From Bacteroidota bacterium (lineage in GTDB: Bacteria; Bacteroidota; Ignavibacteria; SZUA-365; JAADGX01): a DNA stretch of 8,554 nucleotides. The notes beneath the pieces were generated by a model that saw nothing but the letters and a program-made list of their open reading frames with translations, made no database searches and had not been told where the DNA came from. The translations under genes were made by a program, and so were the position numbers. The stretch spans positions 1 to 8,554 of the forward strand of contig JALUUP010000387.1 in assembly GCA_027021285.1 (NCBI GenBank), given 5' to 3'. Numbering within the stretch: position 1 is the first letter of the stretch; every line of letters starts with the position of its first letter. Of this stretch, positions 4,554 through 8,554 are shown in pieces.

Positions 4554-6491
4554 TTATTTCAAAAGATATTCCTCGAAAAACAGGATCGTCGCCCGCATGA
4601 AGTAATCCCGGTTGGTCTTCTTGCGAAACCCGTGACCCTCGTCGGCAGCGAACATCGTCCAAACCGGGATGCCGTTCTCCTTGACCGCCCGGACAATTTG
4701 GCGGGCTTCGCTGGCCGGCACCCTGGGATCGTTTTCGCCCTGGGCGACGAAGAGCGGACTCCGGATCTTGCCGGCATTGGTTGTCGGTGAAATGCGGTCG
4801 AGAAACGCGCGCATCTTCGGGTTTCGTTCGTCGCCGTATTCCACCCGTCTCAAATCGCGACGGTAATCCTGTGTGTTTTCGAGAAAGGTTACAAAGTTGG
4901 AAATCCCCACGATGTCAACTCCGCAGGCGATCCTGTCCGCGTAGTGGAACAGCGACGAGAGCACCATGTAGCCGCCGTAGGAGCCGCCGAACACGGCGAC
5001 ACGGTCGGCGTCCAGCTCGGGTTGCGTCGCCACCCAGTCCAGGAGCGCGCCGATGTCTTTCACCGTGTTTTCCCGGTTGAAGCCGTTATCGAGACCGAGG
5101 TAGGTCTTTCCGTACCCGCTCGAGCCCCGCACGTTGGGGGCGAGCACGGCGCATCCGAGCTCGTTGATCCAGTACTGGAAAGTGGACGAAAACCGGGGAC
5201 GGTACTGGCCCTCCGGTCCGCCGTGAATGCTGATGATGACGGGAAACGGCCCGTTGCCTTTCTTCGGCTTGTAGTAGAAACAGGGAATCGTGCGTTGCTT
5301 GCCGTCCGCGAGGTCGAACGTCGGATAATGGATGAGGCTGGGTGTGACGAACGACTGTTCGTTCAGACCTCCGACTTCGCTCTTGGTCCAACGCGAGAAC
5401 CGCTTGCCCGTGATGTCGATGGTGTACACGTCGGCGGGACCGGTGGCCGCGTTGAGCGTGAAGGCGAACCGGGGGTTGTAGGGCTGGAAGGTGATGCCGG
5501 AGATGAGGCCGGGAGGAATATCCGGCGTTTCCTGTTCTTCCCATTCCGGCAACTGGACGACGTGCAGCTTGCTGACACCGTTTTCGTTCACGCTGAACGC
5601 GAGATATTTCCCGTCGGTGGAAATGTCGAAGCTTTCGACGTCCCAGGAAAGATCGGGGGTCAGGTGGAGGATGGCGCCCGTTGTGGCGTCGTAGCGGTAC
5701 AACGTGCGAAATTCCGTTTCCTGGTCCGAGACGTAGTAGATGAACCCATCGCTCGACCACACCGCTCCGCCGTAATAGATTTTTCCCTCCTGCCCGGGGT
5801 TGATTTCCGTGAGGTTCCGGGTGGCGATGTCCGCGATGTAGAGGTGGGTTTCGTTTGCGGAGATGTATTGCATGACCACGAGGCCGGAATCATCGGGCGA
5901 CCAGGTGACGGGGTACCAGCTTCCGCGGTTGGTAGTGAGCGCCCGGGCTTGTTCGGGTTTGTCGGGATTCATGATCCAGACGTCGGTATCCCTGCCGTTG
6001 CGGCGGTTGCTGGAAAACGCGAACATGTTTCCGCTTCGCGACCAGAGAGCCGAGGAGTTCCGGCTTTTGCCATCGGTGAGCATGTGGTAGGATCCGTTTA
6101 ACCTGTCGAAGTAGAATATCTGGTAGAATTCTCCGCCCCCGATGTCCTTGGAAAAGAGAAACCCGCGCTTGTTGCCGCGCGGATCGCCCTGCACGGCGCC
6201 GACGGGTTCGTTGAAAAAGGTGAGCTGCTGGCGCGCCCCGCCGGAGCGGAAGATGTAATGGACCTGGGACGTGTTGCCGAACCGGGTGGAAATGTACAAA
6301 CCCGCGCCCATGCCCTTTTCCCAGTCCAGGAAATACGCCGACCGGACGCTGAGGTACTGGTTCGTCCGCTGGATTATGCGTTCCGGGATGGGAGGAATGC
6401 CGGTAACGGACAACGCCGTACCGGGCAGGTTTTGCCCGTAGAGCGAAACGGAAATAAAGAAGAGAAGTATGGTTTTCAATGAATGTCTCAT
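4554..6491 (-). CDS. secreted S9-family serine peptidase (prolyl oligopeptidase / acylaminoacyl-peptidase type)
   Basis: A 645-residue peptidase. Residues 1-19 are a signal peptide (LKTILLFFISVSLYG|Q). Residues about 40-370 form a beta-propeller with TolB/WD40-like strands, such as FSSNRRNGRDTDVWIMNPD at 158-176 and WSPDDSGLVVM. The C-terminal alpha/beta-hydrolase domain starts near 390. It carries the HGGPEGQ loop (423-429), the nucleophile S504 in GGSYGGYM, D588 in GENDPRVP and H620 in DEGHGF, a complete catalytic triad in the right order. The propeller restricts access, so the family cleaves short peptides. With the signal peptide and no T9SS tail, a periplasmic peptide-degrading role is likely. 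The ATG at 6491 is preceded by AGGG (complement of 6500-6503) with a 7-nt spacer. The long plus-strand open frame at 4944-6101 is antisense to it and not a gene. A minus-strand frame starting at 6675 begins inside a repeat hairpin and is spurious. Confidence 0.93.
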   Translation of the reverse strand: MRHSLKTILLFFISVSLYGQNLPGTALSVTGIPPIPERIIQRTNQYLSVRSAYFLDWEKGMGAGLYISTRFGNTSQVHYIFRSGGARQQLTFFNEPVGAVQGDPRGNKRGFLFSKDIGGGEFYQIFYFDRLNGSYHMLTDGKSRNSSALWSRSGNMFAFSSNRRNGRDTDVWIMNPDKPEQARALTTNRGSWYPVTWSPDDSGLVVMQYISANETHLYIADIATRNLTEINPGQEGKIYYGGAVWSSDGFIYYVSDQETEFRTLYRYDATTGAILHLTPDLSWDVESFDISTDGKYLAFSVNENGVSKLHVVQLPEWEEQETPDIPPGLISGITFQPYNPRFAFTLNAATGPADVYTIDITGKRFSRWTKSEVGGLNEQSFVTPSLIHYPTFDLADGKQRTIPCFYYKPKKGNGPFPVIISIHGGPEGQYRPRFSSTFQYWINELGCAVLAPNVRGSSGYGKTYLGLDNGFNRENTVKDIGALLDWVATQPELDADRVAVFGGSYGGYMVLSSLFHYADRIACGVDIVGISNFVTFLENTQDYRRDLRRVEYGDERNPKMRAFLDRISPTTNAGKIRSPLFVAQGENDPRVPASEARQIVRAVKENGIPVWTMFAADEGHGFRKKTNRDYFMRATILFFEEYLLK

Positions 6492-6646
6492 GCTGGAATC
6501 CCTGGCTTGTGCATGCTCGAGTCTTCTCCCAATGTACGAAACGCAGGGCTTTCACGAGAAAGAGGATTTTGAGCAAGTGAGAATCAAGCCGAGAGGAAAA
6601 GTCAGAGGAGCAAGGGTGAATGCCAAACGATTGCTCGTATTCCTGG

Positions 6647-6666
6647 ATTCCCGCTTTCGCGGGAAT
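6647..6666. repeat. dRS3-like 20-bp inverted repeat, copy 3
   Basis: Identical to the other four copies, same orientation. Head is the 27-bp ATGCC type; tail is B. Confidence 0.92.
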
Positions 6667-6775
6667 GACTTGCATAACTGTCTATGTTATCGGGCCAAAG
6701 CAATCCCGATAGCCAACGGATTCATCCGTGGGGAAAATGTTCATCAAGGCCAATTTCACAACCGTTTCAACGGTT
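6667..6775 (+). repeat. tail-B multi-hairpin element, copy 2
   Basis: Hairpins: ATCGGG (6689-6694) with CCCGAT (6705-6710); CCAACGGAT (6713-6721) with ATCCGTGGG (6724-6732), one A/G mismatch; AACCGT-TTCA-ACGGTT (6760-6775). No T run follows. Confidence 0.88.
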
Positions 6776-6804
6776 TCATAACGTTGAAGATAAACCGATG
6801 CTCA

Positions 6805-6825
6805 GACCACAGACGACAGACCACG
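6805..6825 (+). repeat. GACNACR heptamer array, 3 units
   Basis: GACCACA, GACGACA, GACCACG in 7-bp phase. It is the counterpart of the four-unit array at 7033-7060. Confidence 0.8.
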
Positions 6826-6874
6826 GTAGAACAATGCAAAATGCTGGATGCCAAATGATTGTTCGAATTCCTGG

Positions 6875-6894
6875 ATTCCCGCTTTCGCGGGAAT
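6875..6894. repeat. dRS3-like 20-bp inverted repeat, copy 4
   Basis: Identical 20-bp element, same orientation. Head is ATGCC type; tail is B. Confidence 0.92.
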
Positions 6895-7003
6895 GACATG
6901 CAGTAGCTGTCTATGTTATCGGGCCAAAGCAATCCCGATAGCCCACGGATTCATCCGTGGGGAAAGGTTCATCAAGGCCGATTTCTCAACCGTTTCAACG
7001 GCT
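6895..7003 (+). repeat. tail-B multi-hairpin element, copy 3
   Basis: ATCGGG (6918-6923) pairs with CCCGAT (6934-6939). CCCACGGAT (6942-6950) pairs with ATCCGTGGG (6953-6961). AACCGT-TTCA-ACGGCT (6988-7003) has one broken pair. This copy retains GCAGTAGCTG after the hairpin, which copy 2 lacks. Confidence 0.88.
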
Positions 7004-7032
7004 TCAAAGCACGGAAGATAAACCAAAGCTCA

Positions 7033-7060
7033 GACCACGGACGACGGACGACAGACCACG
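7033..7060 (+). repeat. GACNACR heptamer array, 4 units
   Basis: GACCACG, GACGACG, GACGACA, GACCACG in 7-bp phase, one unit more than in the neighbouring tandem copy. Confidence 0.85.
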
Positions 7061-7109
7061 GTAGAGCAATGCTGAATACTGGATGCCGAACGATTGTCCG
7101 TATTCCTGG

Positions 7110-7129
7110 ATTCCCGCTTTCGCGGGAAT
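7110..7129. repeat. dRS3-like 20-bp inverted repeat, copy 5
   Basis: Identical 20-bp element, same orientation. The head (7083-7109) is ATGCC type but the tail is A, the reciprocal combination to copy 2. Confidence 0.92.
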
Positions 7130-7279
7130 GACGCCAACTACCCCTCAGATCACGCATGTGAAGAACTTGGACTTGTGACGAGAAAAAGGCCAAGGAAAAC
7201 GTGGAACGTTCGAACGTTTGAACGTTCAAACGTTCTAACCAAATCTCCGTTCTACGTATTTCCGCAATAATCCAAAATC
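7130..7279 (+). repeat. tail-A repeat, copy 2, with AACGTT octamer array at 7204-7235
   Basis: Ungapped match to 3600-3749 (10 mismatches in 150). Includes GAACGTTC, GAACGTTT, GAACGTTC, AAACGTTC in 8-bp phase. Confidence 0.93.
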
Positions 7280-7299
7280 CAAAATCGAGAATCGAAAAT
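7265..7299 (+). repeat. CNANAAT heptamer array, 5 units
   Basis: CAATAAT, CCAAAAT, CCAAAAT, CGAGAAT, CGAAAAT in 7-bp phase. It begins inside the end of tail A and continues past it. A 10-mer, CTCCTTGTCC, follows twice (7300-7309 and 7316-7325), 16 bp apart. Nothing else recognisable lies between there and the protease stop at 7357; no clear terminator for the hydrogenase genes was seen. Confidence 0.75.
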
Positions 7300-7356
7300 C
7301 TCCTTGTCCCCCGCTCTCCTTGTCCGCTCTCTACAAGAAGCGCCAGGTTCAAAAAT

Positions 7357-7833
7357 TCAGACGGAAAGGGGTTGCGCGACGTGCTCCAGCCATTGCAGGG
7401 CAATGGCGACGGCTTCCGGGAGGGTTCTTTCTACCTCCGGAGAAAGCGATTCGCTCAGCGTGACAACGTCCCCGGCGCCGCAGACGAGGAGATCCACGCT
7501 ATCCGGCAGGGGGATGCCCAGGCTCCGGCCGAACTCCAGGATGGTGGGCAAATCGGCCTGGTGCTGGGAATAGAGATGGGCCGTGCAGGCAAGGTCCGTG
7601 TCGCGGAACATGCGCAATTCGCCGGGCTTCAAGTCGGGAAGAACACCGGCGTCGATGATGAGAACGCGCGTTCTTTCCCGGAGCAGGTCGAGAAGGGAAA
7701 ATCCCGCCAGGCAACTGGCGCGGAGGTCGGCTTTATCGCCAACACCGGCGTCTTTGAGTTTTGCGATAACGTGGATACCGAAACCGTCGTCACGGAGGAT
7801 GTCGTTTCCAAGGCCGAGAATCAGCGGTTTCAT
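7357..7833 (-). CDS. [NiFe]-hydrogenase maturation protease (HyaD/HybD/FrcD family)
   Basis: A 158-residue endopeptidase of the size usual for the family. It removes the C-terminal peptide of the hydrogenase large subunit after nickel insertion, in the cytoplasm. The N-terminal motif is GLGNDILRDDGFG (7-19), in which D16 corresponds to the nickel-sensing acidic residue (E16 in E. coli HybD). IIDAG (59-63) supplies the second acidic ligand, D61. H91 in YSQHQADL matches the family's nickel-binding histidine (H93 in HybD). The ATG at 7833 lies 7 nt after the stop of the large-subunit gene on the same strand, so the two are almost certainly co-transcribed and the neighbour is the likely substrate. 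The ribosome-binding site is weak (GAAGCAG overlapping the upstream stop), suggesting coupled translation. No transmembrane segment or signal peptide. Confidence 0.92.
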   Translation of the reverse strand: MKPLILGLGNDILRDDGFGIHVIAKLKDAGVGDKADLRASCLAGFSLLDLLRERTRVLIIDAGVLPDLKPGELRMFRDTDLACTAHLYSQHQADLPTILEFGRSLGIPLPDSVDLLVCGAGDVVTLSESLSPEVERTLPEAVAIALQWLEHVAQPLSV

Positions 7834-7840
7834 GACTGCT

Positions 7841-8554
7841 TCAGCAGAACCTCCGGATGTGCTGGATGATCGTGCCGTCAGGTTCCCGGACGAAAATCTC
7901 CATCGGCATCTGGCCCGGCAGGGAGTGCGTGGCGCACCCGAAACACGGGTCGTAGGCCCGAAACGCCATTTCGATGCGGTTCAGCACGCCTTCCGTGATT
8001 TCCGTTCCCTTGCGGATCCATTGCTCCGCCGCTTTCTTGATGGACATGCTGATGGGGGCGTAATTGTTCGTCGTTCCCACGATGAGGTTCGCTTCCCGGA
8101 CGATGCCTTTTTCGTCGGTGCGATAGTGATGAAACAGCGTGCCGCGGGGCGCTTCCACCACGCCTACCCCTTCGTCGGGGACGGCTTCGGGAATGATACG
8201 CGTGTCGGGATTGGTGATCTCTGGGTCCTGGAGAAGCTCCTTCACGTGTTCGCACGCGTACACCAGCTCGATCACGCGCGCCCAGTGAGTCGCCAGCGTG
8301 TGATGAACGGGCTTCCCGCCGAGAGTTTCGTAAAACCGTTCGTATTCCGCCTGCGCGAGGGGCGTGGCCATGCCATCCGCGGCGTTCAACCGCGAGAGAG
8401 GAGTTGCGCGGTACACACCGGATTCCTTTCCGTCAACGAAACCCTTCCAACCGACTTTCTTCAGGTACGGGAACTTCAGGTAGCTCCAATCTACTACGTG
8501 TTCGGCGATATTGTCGAGGTATTCTTCCGGCTTGAACTTGACCAGTTCCTTCCC
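7841..8554 (-). CDS. group 3 (MvhA-like) [NiFe]-hydrogenase large subunit, C-terminal part
   Basis: The C-terminal 237 residues of a catalytic large subunit; the frame is open to the window edge, so the start and the N-terminal RxCGxC motif lie beyond 8554. Recognisable blocks are SYLKFPYLKK, SGVYRATPLSRLNAADGMATPLAQ, GKPVHHTLATHWAR, VGVVEAPRGTLFHHY and ISMSIKKAAE. The C-terminal nickel-ligand motif DPCFGCATH is encoded at 7925-7951. These are typical of cytosolic group 3 hydrogenases; CATH rather than CSVH or CSTH favours the methyl-viologen-reducing (MvhA, 3c) branch, in bacteria often tied to heterodisulfide-reductase-like subunits. After the motif's His come 27 residues (SLPGQMPMEIF to HIRRFC), the extension expected to be cut off by the maturation protease encoded next. 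The small subunit and partners should lie upstream, outside the window. Family call is firm, subgroup is inferred. Confidence 0.93.
   Translation of the reverse strand, partial: GKELVKFKPEEYLDNIAEHVVDWSYLKFPYLKKVGWKGFVDGKESGVYRATPLSRLNAADGMATPLAQAEYERFYETLGGKPVHHTLATHWARVIELVYACEHVKELLQDPEITNPDTRIIPEAVPDEGVGVVEAPRGTLFHHYRTDEKGIVREANLIVGTTNNYAPISMSIKKAAEQWIRKGTEITEGVLNRIEMAFRAYDPCFGCATHSLPGQMPMEIFVREPDGTIIQHIRRFC

Larger units (their letters stand above)
6620..6847 (+). repeat. tandem repeat unit 1 (228 bp): ATGCC head, dRS3-like hairpin, tail B, heptamer array
   Basis: First of two consecutive units. It has a 27-bp head (6620-6646), the hairpin (6647-6666), tail B (6667-6775), a spacer with GATAAACC, three GACNACR heptamers (6805-6825) and a short end running into the next head. 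The 128 bp between the S9 start and this unit (6492-6619) must hold the S9 promoter, but no convincing boxes were seen. Confidence 0.9.
6848..7082 (+). repeat. tandem repeat unit 2 (235 bp)
   Basis: Same order of parts as unit 1: head 6848-6874, hairpin 6875-6894, tail B 6895-7003, heptamers 7033-7060. It is longer by exactly 7 bp, which corresponds to one extra GACNACR heptamer; two single-base indels elsewhere cancel out. A third head begins at 7083 but continues into tail A. Confidence 0.9.

Noticed and set aside
4944..6101. 385-codon plus-strand open frame
   Set aside because: It is antisense to the S9 peptidase, which has a signal peptide and a full catalytic triad. The frame has no recognisable domain and is explained by GC-rich codon bias.
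5890..6675. 261-codon minus-strand open frame starting in the hairpin at 6675
   Set aside because: Begins with repeat-derived VIPAKAGIQ and then runs in a wrong frame through the start of the S9 gene; no domain.
3490..7129. CRISPR array suggested by a repeated 20-bp palindromic element
   Set aside because: Spacing is irregular (about 208-2735 bp between copies), the intervals are themselves repeats or whole genes, and no cas gene is present.
3490..7279. Insertion sequence or integrated phage
   Set aside because: No transposase, integrase or phage gene, no terminal inverted repeats enclosing an ORF, and no clear target-site duplication in the window; only non-coding modules are visible.

Overview
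The window looks like bacterial chromosome of moderate GC from the Bacteroidota/Chlorobiota/Ignavibacteriota (FCB) side of the tree. This placement is an inference from gene content. The secreted carboxypeptidase ends in a type IX secretion (T9SS) sorting domain with the QNFPNPF motif, there is a bTHX-type small ribosomal protein, and there is a secreted S9 peptidase with a beta-propeller. A bacterial group 3 [NiFe]-hydrogenase at the right edge suggests an anaerobic or facultative, often thermophilic, relative. No rRNA, tRNA, CRISPR array or transposase gene was found.

Layout. Positions 1-658 hold the 5' part of a YVTN beta-propeller gene on the minus strand. A short divergent intergenic region separates it from an M14 zinc carboxypeptidase with T9SS tail (759-1997, plus). 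A bidirectional terminator (2061-2080) divides that gene from a convergent minus-strand gene for a small secreted calcium-loop protein (2106-2522). Upstream of it on the same strand lies a membrane fatty-acid hydroxylase (2753-3379). A first gene-free block of about 0.8 kb (3380-4194) is packed with repeats. It is followed by a bTHX gene (4195-4398, plus) and a large S9-family peptidase (4554-6491, minus). A second gene-free block of about 0.87 kb (6492-7356) carries the same repeats. The right end is a minus-strand hydrogenase pair: the C-terminal 237 residues of the large subunit (7841-8554), then a hydrogenase maturation protease (7357-7833) starting 7 nt after the large-subunit stop. These two very likely act together, the protease trimming the C-terminal peptide that follows the DPCFGCATH nickel-ligand motif.

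The most unusual content is the repeat system of the two gene-free blocks. A 20-bp inverted repeat, ATTCCC-N8-GGGAAT, occurs five times, identical and in the same orientation. Two kinds of upstream 'head' (an octamer tandem array or a 27-bp ATGCC head) and two kinds of downstream 'tail' (A: a 150-bp repeat carrying an AACGTT octamer array; B: a series of hairpins) are joined at it in all four combinations. The architecture resembles the dRS3/RS mosaic elements (NIMEs) of Neisseria. It suggests exchange of modules at, or next to, the invariant hairpin. The longest repeat pair (170 bp, 160 identical, no gaps) lies in direct orientation on either side of the bTHX-S9 segment.
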